Below are positions 44,596 through 57,800 of a DNA stretch of 64,000 nt, piece after piece. Numbering within the stretch: position 1 is the stretch's first letter; each line of letters opens with the position of its first letter. The notes under the pieces were generated by a model, which was not told the DNA's origin, made no database searches, and saw only the letters and a program-made list of their open reading frames with translations. The DNA lies in the NCBI GenBank assembly GCA_013399695.1, contig VXAU01003513.1, positions 124,001-188,000 on the forward strand. Direction: 5' to 3'. The DNA is from Formicarius rufipectus. Its lineage: Eukaryota > Chordata > Aves > Passeriformes > Formicariidae. Position numbers and translations under genes: made by a program.

Positions 44596-47500
44596 TAAAT
44601 GCCCTCACAAATAATACTTCTGTGTGTTGGTTATGTGTCTATGTATGTTTTTACATTTAATATGTATTCTTTGTGCCTGTTTGCATAAGCATGGTCTTAT
44701 TCAGAAGTGGGTCAATAGGTGATGGATTCTAAACTGAAGACTCAACAGTAGTTAGCAATCACTAAAAATGGATTCCTGTCTTATCCAGTGAAACAAACAA
44801 GGATTCTCGATTGCCGTCTCCCTCTCAGAAACACTTGAACCAGCACATCTGCATCATGACTGCATCCATTCAGAGCTTTAGGGGGGAGATTGTCTGTCTC
44901 ACTCACTCTGTCGTGAAGTGCCAAACCCAGACCTCCAAAGGCTCTGACTCAAAATTCGCTCTTCTTCACCATCTCTAGTCAGCATCTGTTCTTATCCTGA
45001 AGAGTGGAGATGTGAAGCTGCTCTCACTTTTAAGTACAGGAGTATAAAACTTTTTAAAAGGTTTTTGAAACTCCTCTTTAAAAATTAGTCACTGTCTTTT
45101 CTCATGGAAATTGTCCTATTCCATTAAAAGCATTGAGGCAGTAACTTGCACTTCTGTTCCCCTTCTAATTACCAATATTCATCTTCCCTGCAAGATTGTT
45201 CTAGCATTCAGCACATGGTTTGCTTTTGCCCAGAAAGAGCCATCAGCTCTGAGACTTTCTGAGTTTGTGGAGTTTGGCATACTCAGCCCTTGGAGGAAAG
45301 ACCCATGTTTCCTCTCTGAGAAAAAAAGAGGTGGATTCACAGTTGGGTTTTTATTGAAGCTGGATTTCTGTATGGCTCTTGCTTAGAAAGAGCCAGACAA
45401 GTTTGAAAGTGGTCAGTGTGCTCAGAAGTATCTTTGGAGATCCTTGAGGGGGAAAAAAGGAAACCCCTTCCATATACTGAAGGGAGAAGCAGAATAACCT
45501 GGATTTGGTTGGTTTGTTTCTGTCTTTTTTCATAGTTTCTAAATCAGCTCCTAATGATTTAACAATCCAGTACAGCTTGAGCTGTATTTTACCCTTTACT
45601 GACCTATCTTTATGACTTCTATGTTACAGTCTGTGAAATCTGGGGCCGAGGCAGATTATTACCCTTTCTACTGGGATTTCCTTAGTGGTTTAAAGCACTA
45701 CAGAACTTCACCCCTGTGCTGTGCAGTTTTTCAATTTTTAGTTTATTGGCAGAAGGAATCAAAAGGAGATCTTATTTGAGGTTCCTTAAATGAAAATGCT
45801 TCCTTCAAAGTATTCAGTGGTTTAAATGAAAACAGTAGTAAAGTGCAGTGTTTCATTTAAAATGTTTTCTTTAGAATTTGAGCATTGAGGCTTATTTTTT
45901 AATACTAGTATTGAAAGGATGTGGTACATGAAAGACATCTGAGAAGGAAACAAAACCATTTTTTAAATGTCAAAGTGCCTTATTAGATGTTTGATAACAT
46001 AGGGACTACTTACTCTTTTGCTATCAACAGTCAGCCATTTTAACTGGGTGGAGGGAGAGGGTTCTAGCAGCGTATGTTTCCTCAGCAGTTTTATGCTTTC
46101 AGAACACAAACCTTTTAATATCAGCAAGGCACTTCTTCCCACTCCTTTAGGCTGCTTGTTCTCTCCGGATGCCATGAGGAGAGTAAGCCACTGTGCAACC
46201 TCACATTTAATTGATAACACTTCTAATCAATACTGATGGATGGAGCAGTTTACTTAACACCTAGCAATCCAAATGCTAAACAGTGCTTCATTCAGAGAAA
46301 TTGTGATCTATAAGTGAGATTTCATACGTATTTGTATTGCTCCAAAGCATTGTGCTGCATAAATGTTGGTGGGTTTGGAGGGGTCTGAGAAATAAGTACA
46401 GACTTCGTGTGTGCAGAAATCAGTGGGTTGAGGCAGTACAGATCCAAAATACACTGAAATATGCAGAGTAACCAGTGACTTTGAGTGTATTCATCAGTGT
46501 TTGTGAGCCTCTGTAAGAATCTGTTGAAGTGCTTTGCTGGACAGTAACACCAGTATTTTGATAATTTAAGGGAACAAACAAAAATAACTGTAAGATTTAA
46601 GTCTTTCTAATTAGGAAACCTGTAAATCACAGGATTTTTATTCTGTTTCTATTGTGGGAAGTGAGGCGTTTTGAGTTTTCAGCCTTTTAGGCCATATAGA
46701 AAACCAAGCTCTAGCTTGAATACCACACCCTTGTCTAGTCATTTTCCTGGGCTGTGTCTCATGCTTAAGGGAATCATGATTATGAATGGAAACCCATGTT
46801 TATGGCCAAACTGCTGCTTTAGAGAAGCCCAGTTTTTTTATTATATTTTCACTCAGCTATGAAGTCTGTGTAGTGTCTAAAACAGCCCTGTATAAGGACT
46901 GAGTCTGATATATCAAGAGTATTTAAGGGAATGCTTTTGTGCTCAGTTTTTGTTCACTTCCCAGCATCATTGTGTATGGAAATTGTAAACATGAGGGACT
47001 CGGTTGGGTTCTGTGTTTAAATATTTCACAAACATGTTGAGTATCTACTGCAGTTATATTTTTTGCTATTAAGTGCCTCTAACTGTTTTTGTCTCTCCTG
47101 TATCTTCTTTCAATTTCTCTGGGTTGCTTAGTTTTCAACTTTGGTCTTTAACTACTTTCTCAGCATTCTGATGAAAATGGGTATCAAGATACTAGTCTGT
47201 GCTTCTACTCCTTGATGATTTTTGTAGTTTAAAAGAGAAGATGATAAAATTAGGGAGCTTTCCTAGATGTTTCCTAGCTAGCACAGCAGAAAAGCTCAAC
47301 CCAACCTGATCCCATGCCCACCAAGAGCACTAACAGCATCATCCTATCACAAGAAGGGATTGAAAGCAACAACTTTTGCCACCTCAATAAAACTACAGTT
47401 TTCACACAAACCCTTTGAAAAGTTAGAAGTGGGAGGGAGGTAGTCTGACATTGTGGTTAATGAATGGAGTGAGGGAAAGGCCATTTTAGTGCATAAGATG

Positions 47501-49054
47501 ATGATGTTGATTGTTTGACAAGGGAAATTTTCTTCTTTTGATGTAGGAAAGAACCCCAGTAAAATGAAATAAAGCATAAATAAGGTTTCCCAACCTGTTT
47601 TTAATTCTTGTGTGAGGTTTGAAGGAATTCTGAAGACTCAGGGATGTCAGGGCTCACTGCACAGGACATGCTAAGAGAGGGGCAACCCTTCCACACATGG
47701 CTCTAAAAACTTCTTATCACTTCTAAATCATGTTCTTAGCTTTACTTATTTGCTCGTTGGCAGTACACACAGCAACAAGGAGAAAACCTGCCCTGGTTTC
47801 AATTAATGGTCACTCCCTGTGCAGAGCTTTTACAGCCATCTGGGCCAGTAAATGCTGTAAGAGCAGCTGATCAATTACAGAGCATTGATTGTGTCAGCAG
47901 AGCTATGGACATGAAACCCATAGTTCAAAAAACCTATTACCAAACCTGAAGCTTCAGCCAGCTTTACAGCTGCAATGACTCGAGAGTTGGTTTTTTTTGG
48001 CAGACGCTGGAAACAATATTAACGTGCAGCATGACTCCAAAACATTCTTCTTTGGACCTCTTTTGACAAGGTAAAACCAAAAGTATGACATATCAATTCA
48101 GGCTAAAAGGCTGCATGGGTCTTCTGAACCATAGCTTCTTCCAGACTTGTTTGTTGCTTTACTTAGTTCTTGAATGCTGGGAGAGTTGCTTTCCACTGTC
48201 ATCACAACTTGGCCATTTATGCAGTTTTGCATACTATGTGGGGCAGAAAAAGGTATTTTTCTGAAAGTGTTTACATTGTCATTGATTTTGTGATTAAGTA
48301 GTTATTATAGGAAAAACACCTGTTACTGTACAAATGGAATAATTTTTGACATGCATTCAAAAACTGTCTAGTAAATTCAGGCTACTCAGGCAGTGTTGTT
48401 TGCAACAATGTGATTTTTGGCATCTTTGCAGCAATCTTGTACCTTGCCACGTTCAGCCAAGCTTCTTTTAGAGCCAGCTCATACTCTGATATTTTGTGGA
48501 CTCATGAATGATTTAGAAGTAACCTGCTTACTGTGGTCTGTGATACAGAATAAATGTAGACTCAATGGGCAATGGCCAGCAGAAGTGAGGAGGCTGTAGA
48601 TGAGAAAGAACTTTGTAGGTTGCTCCCCCCCCCGCCACCAGTTCTCTAGAGGGATGTGAACATATTTTCTGAGTAAATATGTAAAGAAACTCTGAAATAA
48701 GGTTTTTTTTTAAAGTGTGGAGGCAAGGTCTAAATGGTCAAGTGCTCTTAGAATTCTGTCTTCTCACATTGAGTCAGACAAATCTTTGTTGTTCCTACTG
48801 GAATGGTTGGCCCTCCAGCTGGCACACACCAGTGAAATGACAGAGAAATATGTAGCATTGAAGCCTTTCTTAACAACTCACTCTCTGAAGATGGTGCATC
48901 CAACTCTGTGCATCATTCTTGGAGAAACAGCATCTCTGCTTTAGGACTGGGATTAGTGGAAACAGTGGAAATAGTACTAGATGCATGGAAACAGGAGTGG
49001 GGGAAATACATAGCATACCCATTTAGTAATGAGAGGTGGAGTCCTATTTCTTTA
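44596..49054. other. intergenic region between convergent EPS8 and PTPRO
   Basis: About 4.5 kb with no recognisable exon or transposon. A C-rich run lies at ~48,624-48,635. The part 47,800-48,070 is less AT-skewed and non-repetitive, but I cannot test conservation. The right boundary depends on where PTPRO transcripts end. Confidence 0.6.
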
Positions 49055-51790
49055 GTACCCTTCACTAGGATCTGTTTTATTTGGGGTTTGTTATGCAGTT
49101 TTGCATAATATATATGGGATAGTTTGAAAGAAGTTTTCTGTTACAACCAATACAATGTTGATGTAGATATTAAAGGAGGATATATCTGTTAGTGGAATAA
49201 CTTTGGAAATAAAAAAGAAGAATATCAGCTAAAGGACATTACCAGGGTCCTGGAAGTAGATGAGCTACACTCTGGTACCCTGCCACATAGTAGCAGACCC
49301 TGGAATGAATGAAATAAAAAGAATATGCAGGTGTGTTTGCTGTTTTGCTGACAGTGACTTCTTCACAGGTAAGCAATCCAGTGTGTTTACTTTCCGTTCA
49401 AGTTTGTTTTGTTTACAGTGAGTACCATTGCTGCCGACTTCCAATGAGGTGACACAAAGCAACAGGTTACAAAAATGCCATCAACATCCATTCTGACAGC
49501 ATCTATGTCACAATACACAATGATGTACAGGAATTATACAAAGACCAAAAAAAAAAAAAAAGCTAATTATTGTGACTAGAACTGAAACTGACAGCAAAAA
49601 AGAAAAGAGCCCCCCACCCTGACCCCAAAGCCCCTGCAGGAATCCATACTGACGCTTTGGCAGCCTTGTAGCAATAAAGCAATAACCAGCCCTTCACGTG
49701 CCAAAACCCTGTTTTCGTAACATCATAAATTCCTGGTTTGGAAAGCACCTTGTTCTCTTTCCACCTCTTCAACTTGAACCAGCTTCAGGTTTTTACACAG
49801 GGTTAATAATTATTAAAAATAATAAACAAATGAGAGGTATAGGCACCATAGACTGCTCGAACAGTTAAATGCTATAGTATATATGCTAAGATATCCCAGC
49901 TTGAAACTCAGTTGCCCTGCGATTAGATTGATCTAAAGAGCCTGATGAGTGGAATTACTGAAAAGGTTGGCAAAAAAAGTAATCCCTCTGCTTAATTAGC
50001 AGCATAGTCAAGAACTGAAACCATCCCATCTCTGTCAGCTGCCTGCTCCAGGCTTCCTGGTTTGGATTTCTGCTTGTCAGTCCATTCCTCGGATCTTGTG
50101 CTCCCCCCAGGCCCCAAGTACATTAGTGCTGAAAGGAAACAGTCAAATCATGTACCCAGCAACATCCCCCCCACCCTGCCATCCCCTTTTCACAATCTCC
50201 AGATTTCTTCATGTATATTCATGCCTTGCTATTCACTAATGAGGTATTATTAGATACTAACAATGCCTGCTCTCCTAGGGATGTTAGCACAGACCAGTGA
50301 CACATGAAGAAAGCTCTTCAGTCAACCATTAAAAAAAATATTGCACTTACTTTAACCTTAAGCCCAACCTGCACAACAACAACAACAACAAAAAAAAATA
50401 AAAACTTATCAAATTACCAAAAGTACCAAACAAAACCCCAATACTCTGGAGCAGTCTATCTTATGCACATATAGTGTCTTTTTCTTCATGTTGTTTAGTT
50501 GAATTTGGTCCAGTGTTTAAAAAAAAGTCCAGAAATTAAACAGTTCAAAAGACACCGCAGGCTTGTTAAGGCTTTGTCTCCCCAGTGCTTCAGAAAGGTA
50601 AAAGTTTCTTTCATTGTCCGTGTACTGCAAAGCAGCAATCTCTTGTGGCACAACACCTGGCTCGTTCAAACCATCAGCTCAAAAAAAATCAGAAGCAAGG
50701 GAAGAGGGGTGTGCTTCATGGTCTCACCTGGAACCAAACAAACAGAATGCTTTAGAAATAAGAGAAGGAAATAAATACAGTTCTTGGCATTTGTTTTTAC
50801 TGACACTAGGTACAGGCTGGGATGGCAGCCCACCCACACAGGCAGCTGGGTTCTGGGACTCAGAGTAAACTACCTAAACATTAGAAAAAGTGAGGCAAAT
50901 TGGTGTTGATATACAGGCAGGGGAATGATGTTCACAGAGGCTAATAACAGCACATAATACCACACACAGCGAGTGTGGTGCCCTCAGCCCAGCTCTCCAG
51001 CAGCTGTTTGAGGAACCAGTGTGTGCTGAAAGTCTGCAGCTTCCTGCTCCACCCAAAAGTGAGTATTACAGTTATGGCTGGTTACTGCTGCCACCTAATG
51101 AACCAAAGCTCAGCAGCTGGAAGAGCAGTGGCTTACGTCCTCCTAGCTCGTCCCCAACAGCAAACCTTTCTCTAGACTGCAGCCAAAGTGGTTTGCTCTG
51201 CAGCTGGGGACTGGGCTGGGCCAGTTGCACGCAGCAGGTCATGCACAGGGGCTCTGTGAAAAAGCAAGAGGGTTACTTTGCTTATGATACAGTTTGAGAC
51301 CCTGCTGGTTCCCTGGTTCTAGATTTATGAAAAAATTTTCCCCAGCATTTCATGTCAGAGCTTTTTAGTTACCGACTCACCTTCCAGAAGAGCACCCCCA
51401 AAACTCTGCTGGCCTTGGTAATCTGGCATTTGGTTAAGTAACTTCAGAATAACTGAAGATATTAAAGCCCTCCTCTCCTTTAAGCTTTGTAAGGACTGTT
51501 AGGAGAAGTGGTAGGGAATGGTTAGATGGCTCGCTCAGGAGTTCTGGACTCTTTTTGAACAATAAGTGAGCCCATATACTCTTCCAGTGCCATGGAAAGT
51601 GTAAGGGATTATTTACTGGAACAGGCTACACGGATTTTCCTTGCACTCTCCATGTGATCATCAGAAGGGAAGAACACTTGGAAAGCTGAAATAAACATCT
51701 GTGATGCTGGCTGCTGTCAAGCAGCTGGGATGCAAGGCTGTGGACTAGCACAGGGCTGGGCTTGCCTGAATTACCACCTGTGACTCTGAA
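49055..51790 (-). other. PTPRO: PTPRO 3' UTR (extent tentative)
   Basis: Sequence downstream of the PTPRO stop on the minus strand. The first minus-strand AATAAA I find is at 49,076-49,081, giving a 3' UTR of about 2.7 kb if used. Inside are a genomic run of 15 A on the plus strand (about 49,547-49,561) and a (CAA)n tract near 50,377-50,391. Short open frames here match nothing. An earlier non-canonical end is equally possible. Confidence 0.4.
49076..49081 (-). promoter_or_regulatory. PTPRO: candidate PTPRO poly(A) signal (AATAAA on minus)
   Basis: TTTATT on the plus strand. I noticed no nearer canonical hexamer after the stop. The downstream sequence is not clearly GT-rich, so this is weak. 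Confidence 0.3.
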
Positions 51791-51895
51791 CTAGGACTTG
51801 CTGACGTTCTCATATATGACATCGCTGATGCAGAACTGCTGCTTCTTCTTTTGCCACATCAGTTGCACACACTGGTGGATAAAAATGTACTGTTC
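51791..51895 (-). CDS. PTPRO: PTPRO last exon: end of PTP domain, tail, stop
   Basis: 34 codons plus tag, phase 0 in, acceptor ttcttccag. It encodes EQYIFIHQCVQLMWQKKKQQ, then FCISDVIYENVSKS. The YENV at the tail is a Y-x-N-x Grb2 SH2-type site, and tail-tyrosine phosphorylation with Grb2 binding is described for R3 phosphatases. Confidence 0.97.
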   Translation of the reverse strand, partial: EQYIFIHQCVQLMWQKKKQQFCISDVIYENVSKS

Positions 51896-54800
51896 CTGGA
51901 AGAAAAGACCAAATGGGTGGGCATTTTTGCACCTCAGCATGGCAAAAACTCAAACAGTGAAACAGCCTGCACAGCTCCATCTCTCCCACCTCAGCCCCTC
52001 ACAATGTACAGTGAGTTATCAGCTCCCAAAATAATAGCCCACAATTGTTACAGATAGCAGTGAGGGAAACATGAAATCCACCTAGGACAATAAACACTTA
52101 GTAATAACCTGAACAATGACAGAAGAGAAGAGTTGAATATGAGCTGAAGTGGGTCTTACTTTACATTGCCTAAGAACGAAAGAATTCCAAGGAAAGTATC
52201 TGAATGCTTCATGTGCAACAAATTGCATCCATGACATACATGCACCTGAAATATTTTAACGACTGTTCCCTAGTTCCTTAGTGTTAGATTTCTTCACCAA
52301 TAAAAAGATAAAACCTGATTTTGTTCACGGAGCAGTTCATTATTTGGGGAGTTACTAACCTCTGTGCAAGTGGCCTTGTAAGTAAGTTGGGTTAATCGCA
52401 TGCACCATGTGATTGTGGAAAGGTTTTTGTTCAACAACATTGTAGTTATTTTTGGTTTAAGACTGATTTTTCTTAGCGTTATCTTCAGACAGATTAAACA
52501 CTGTAATTCAATTTAAAATAACCTTAATTGATGATTTTTTTTATTTAAAAGAGAGATGGCAAATCCAGATGACTCTTTGCACTAACCTTTATGTGCACAA
52601 GGCACAGGGAGCAAGTGGAACTCAAGCAAAAACAACTGTCCCAAAATCCAGGGATTTCAGCCCCTGTCCCCAGTGGCCTGCTGATGTCAGGAGATATCAG
52701 TTTGCATCTGAAGCATGTTTCAGACCACAGAAATGTCAGGATTTCCTCACCCCCACTAATCTGGAGCAACTGGTTTCAATCAGAGATTCACCATCCTCAT
52801 CCCCATTTTGGGCTTGTGCCATTTGTTTTATTTTGAACTGCACATTGAGACATTGCCAAGTTTCCAGCATACAGGGCAACATGAACTCAGGTGAGGTGTC
52901 GGTAGTTTCAGATTTTGTAAGGAAAGACTTTTCAGTGGCCCCTGTGCCTGAGTGTCAGTGTCACCTCTAAGGCCAGGCTTGGCCACTGCCTGAAGCAACA
53001 GGAGCTCAGAAGCTGCCCTTGACATCAGCCCCAGCAGGCAATGAGGTACATGACAAAAAAACCAAACCACCAAAATCAAAAACCAAACAAACAACCCCCC
53101 CCAAGCAACACAAAACCCAACAAAAACCCACATTAGTTCCGGAGTGACTAACACAGTTGCAGCTGAAAACAACCATCAGGATTTTTTCTCTTTTTTACTT
53201 AAGAATCTGCCTTTGGTTAACAAAATTGTGATGAAAAGCGGTAGTTTGATAGAAATTATCCAGAATAGACTGAGAATGATGAAGTTCATCTCCTCTCCTC
53301 TCCTAAAACTGCTTTGCTCAAGGCTCAACAATCCTCGCTAACAAACTATCTGCCAGACCTAGCCTGAAAACAGCGATGATGGCACTTCCATCTGTCTGGA
53401 GGTTGCCAGCTTATACTATGTCAAACCATGTATTGTGTCAAACCAGGGAAGAGTACAACAGGCATGAAATCTTTCCCTCATTACTAGGGGAAATGGGAAG
53501 GTGTCAGATGCACAAAAGCTTCTGCTTTGAAAATAAGAGTTTCTGATTTTTTTCCCTGTACATATTCTCCTGATATTTGTCTTTAAAATAGAAAAAGAAC
53601 TATCCAGTAAATGTTTGGGCAGGGAGAAGGGTGAGGAGGATGTCTAGCAGTTTCAAATTCCTTTTGTCTGTTTTGCTTCTTATTTGTACTTCCCCTGTGT
53701 AATTGAATTCCTATGCTTGGCTAGATGATACCAACATAATATGCAAACAAGTCTGCCTGATACTGATATAATTTCATGAGCTATTTATCCCACCAGCAAG
53801 CTCAATTCTTTTCAATGTGGTTTGAAAATTTCATATGATAATCTCTTCCATTGAATTGTTTGCATATTAATTTCACAAAAGATGAGAATAACTCCCTCTG
53901 GAAGACATCAGTGAGATTGCAGATATATTATCAGACCCACCTATGCGCAGCAGATTAATAACACAACAATATTACAGCAAAGATGAAAACTTACTTATAT
54001 TTGTTCATAGTCATTTTGTCAAGTGTTCAGGGGGAACAACAATCAAGGGCCAAAAACACACTATGAGGGTTGTGAAATGGACACAACAATGTTGAAGTGA
54101 ACTGATCTTACCTCTGTCTGCACCATTGACATTCTGTAGGACCTCATGTCAGACACCAGACCTAATATATCAACGAATTCATGGTCACGGATGTGCTGTA
54201 AGAGCCGATCCAGGGCTATGAAGGTTCCTGTTCGTCCCACTCCAGCACTGCAACACACACACATGCATGACATACATTTCATTGCAGGCTTTTTTGAAGG
54301 AGACATAGGAGAATCAGTGACACTGCAAAAAGCAGGAGTCCTGCAGCTGTGACAATCAGATAGAGCAAATGGGAGGTCAGGCAGGCGGGTTAATCTGTCA
54401 GATTTAATGCCATGAAATCCATCATCCACTGATTTGGAAGTGTGCATGGAGTGGGTGGCTCTGCAAATATTTCAACTTTTTATACTACTCTTCATGCTTT
54501 TACACACAGAGTGTGCATGCACACTCATCCACCCTTACCTGTCTGTTCCTCCTGCTTTCACTGCTGCCCTCACAGATTTCATGAGACCCCTCTCACTCTG
54601 GGGGCTGTAGCCACAAGTGCAGAGACTGCTCATCAGTGATCGCTGCACAAAGACAGTGAGGGCTGAGCCTCCAGAGCTCAGTTCCACAGCTCACCACACT
54701 ACAAAGCTCTTGGGTTGCAAAGACACTGCATTGCTGCACTTCATCCTCAAAGGATAAACCACGCAGAAGAGTCTACACTCCAGCTTTCTGACTTAGGAGC

Positions 54801-57800
54801 ATGAGACAGAAATGGCAACCACTTTGCTGAAGATCTTCATTCCCCCAAAGGAAAGCTTAGTGAGTAAAAAAAAAAGGCATACTGATTTCATTTAGAGATT
54901 CTTAAATGTGTATGAGTCTTTGCATTGTGATTTCACATGTAATGTTTAAATCTGATTTCAATGACTGGGACTTCAGAGGTTTTACAGAGTTTCACACAGC
55001 ATCCCAACACCATACCTACTACTAAGGGTAGAATTGTGTATCTTAGCAAGAGTTCTTTCTTCTGTTTTGTCATATTTTTTCTGAAAAACCTTGAAAGTGC
55101 TTGCAATAATATTTAACAGTTAATCTCAACACAGTTCAACGTAACTGTCACAAAACAGGTTTGGGTTTTTTTTGCTTGTGTTGTGTTAATATCTCAAATA
55201 GGATTAATACAAAGGAACTTTGACGTGTTCATTTGACACATTCATTATCTGGTAAATTCATTCTATGCCCTCTTTACCATTTGAGAACAATTGCTGCAGG
55301 AGTTTATCAATACACTCTTCTTCTCCCCCCACACTAATTTCATAGCATTGCTACCTTTAATCTATGTGGTCTAAGATGTACAGTCTAAAAATACCCTCTG
55401 GAAATCTCTCTCTTTGCCGCTACAAGCATCTTAATTAAAAAAAGAAAATACTTCAGTTGTTACCCAGCTCTCTGATACTTGCTTGTGCTCCTTCCCAAAA
55501 AAAATTAAGTAGTATCAATGAGGTTTGAGTTTGTAAAGTTATATATAAATATCTCCCCTGGCTTACAGGCACCTTTCTTGATATTAAGACTTGTGGAACA
55601 ATATCCCTCATGAATTTCTCCATGAAGTTACAGGGGAGCGCTGCATGATTTGCTGCACTTACAAATGCTGAGTTGTTTGCCTTCCAGTAGAATATTAAGT
55701 GCCATATCTGTAAACTAGAGATGATATTGTTATACAAAACTATTTCCTGAGAAGGAAAGTGTGCAAAGAGCTGGAAACAGTCAATCAGTGATGACCATCA
55801 CATCACCAGCAGGAAAGAAAGTGCTGGTAGTTGCTGACTCATTGTGCACCAATGTAATTTTTGTCTCTGGGGTGGGCGATGCAAGCCTGGACTTCCATGA
55901 GGAGTACATAACCATAATGTACATGTATTCATCCAGCAAAAATATCTATTTATGTATTTCTAAGAAGCCTGTGAGTAGCTCTCCCATGAGGAGCTACAAA
56001 GAGGTTTGCAGGCATCTGGGAAATTTGCATCAGGAACCAATCTGGTATGATATCACCACTTACACGGCAGCTGCCCCCAGAGAAGATAAATAAATAAGCA
56101 TCTTAATAAAAGGCCAGATGACATTCAAGAGAAAAATTTGACAGTACCTCAAACAATCTTCCTTCAAAAAAATTATAAAAGAGCCCACATAACTGTTAGA
56201 ATGGGATACTAGCATTCCTGCTGGCCTGCTGAACATTCCAAAAGCCAAATGACCAGAGGAGGATGATCTGCACAGACACACATCTGCAGGGGAGCAACAC
56301 ACTGCAGCAGCTGCTGCTTGTACTGTACTGTCCATATCATAAAGGAATGGAAATGTGAGAGTAGGGGTAGGCTCTGAGCTGGTATAAATCAGGATCATCT
56401 GCTGGGCCTCTTGAAGCCTCTTGTAGATAAGACCCAAAATGATGACTCCTTAGAAAGAAATGCCTTGGTGTCTATAGCTGCAGGCTGAAATTCCAGCTCC
56501 TTTGCAATCAAAACAGGGGACCAATTCTATACCAGTAACACCAGAGAGAACCATCTTCAGCTAACATGTGAGTGGAACCCAAAAATCTCTCTTTCTAATA
56601 GTTTCCCAACCTATTTAATATTACAACTTGTAGTTCACCATTTCATTGGAGCATTTACCTGCAGTGTATGATCATGGGGCCTTTAGACTTTGCAGATTTC
56701 TGCCTGACCATCTGTACAAACTGGAGGATGCTTTCGGCAGCGTTGGTCGTGGGGACACCATGATCTGGCCATGCAGTATAGTTAAAATGCATCACGTCTT
56801 GCACTTCATCAGCCTAGTGAAGGAAGCAGAATAGCAGCAGGTTCACAGGACTTTTAACAGTGCAGTCACGCTCAGTCACACTGAGGGCTTTTTGTCATTT
56901 TGAGGTTTTTTTTCCTCCAAATACAGCCTAAGAAACTGAAGTCAACCAAACAAGTGGCAAAGAATGTACATGATATTTGATTTAAACAGAGAGGAGATAT
57001 CAGGTCATTATAATCAAAGGGGTATGAACTTTTTGTTTCTGGGTTTGGGATTTAGTTTTTACTTTTTTTCCCTGTGGTGATTCCACTTTATGTTGCTTTT
57101 AAATTAAGAACTGTTGCATTTTTCAGGTTTGGACTGTCTTCCTTTTCCTATTCCATTCCCTCTCCTTTTCATGTTTTGCAAGAGAGCAAAAACAACACTG
57201 TTGGCAAACAATTAAGACTCTAGAGTTTTTCTTTTCAAGTTTAAAAAAAAACAAAAACAAAAAAACAAAAAGGAAGAGCAAATTATTACAGAGTGAAAGG
57301 AAACATTTAGGAAGCCATTAATTATAATAAAAAACTTCTATAATGCTGAATATTTTAACTGGCTTTAAATGAAGTAAGATCCTCAACATAACATATTTTG
57401 ATTTTGAGATTTTAAGGAACTCAACACATGGTGAGGGATGGAGGGCTGTCCCCACTAAAACCCACAGCAAGCAATACCTTTGGTTTTTCCACTCTGGGTT
57501 AAATATCCCTACTCCCTGACCTAACAGATAACAGCTGATCCTTAGGTGAAGGATATCAAAAAAGGGGTCAGAAGACACCCTGGCTTTGATAAAGGACCGT
57601 TTATCTGAACTGCAAACTGCAGGTTTTCAATCAACTCCAATAGCCCCACACATCGTGGTTTATGTATTTGCACTCACAGCCTGCCCCCTGTACGCAATTT
57701 GGAATGCAGTGAGGCAAGGCTGGGTAGGACTAAGGTCCTGCACTAATGTGGAATTCCCAGTGCACAGCTTTTTCCACGTCCCCTTTATATCCCTAAATTT

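Noticed and set aside
49547..49561. Run of 15 A, considered as the tail of a processed pseudogene
   Set aside because: No coding-like sequence or target-site duplication precedes it; it lies in the presumed PTPRO 3' UTR on the opposite strand.
55761..56437. Overlapping 110- and 125-codon frames on opposite strands in a PTPRO intron
   Set aside because: They overlap each other, show no domain and are not flanked by signals in phase with PTPRO.
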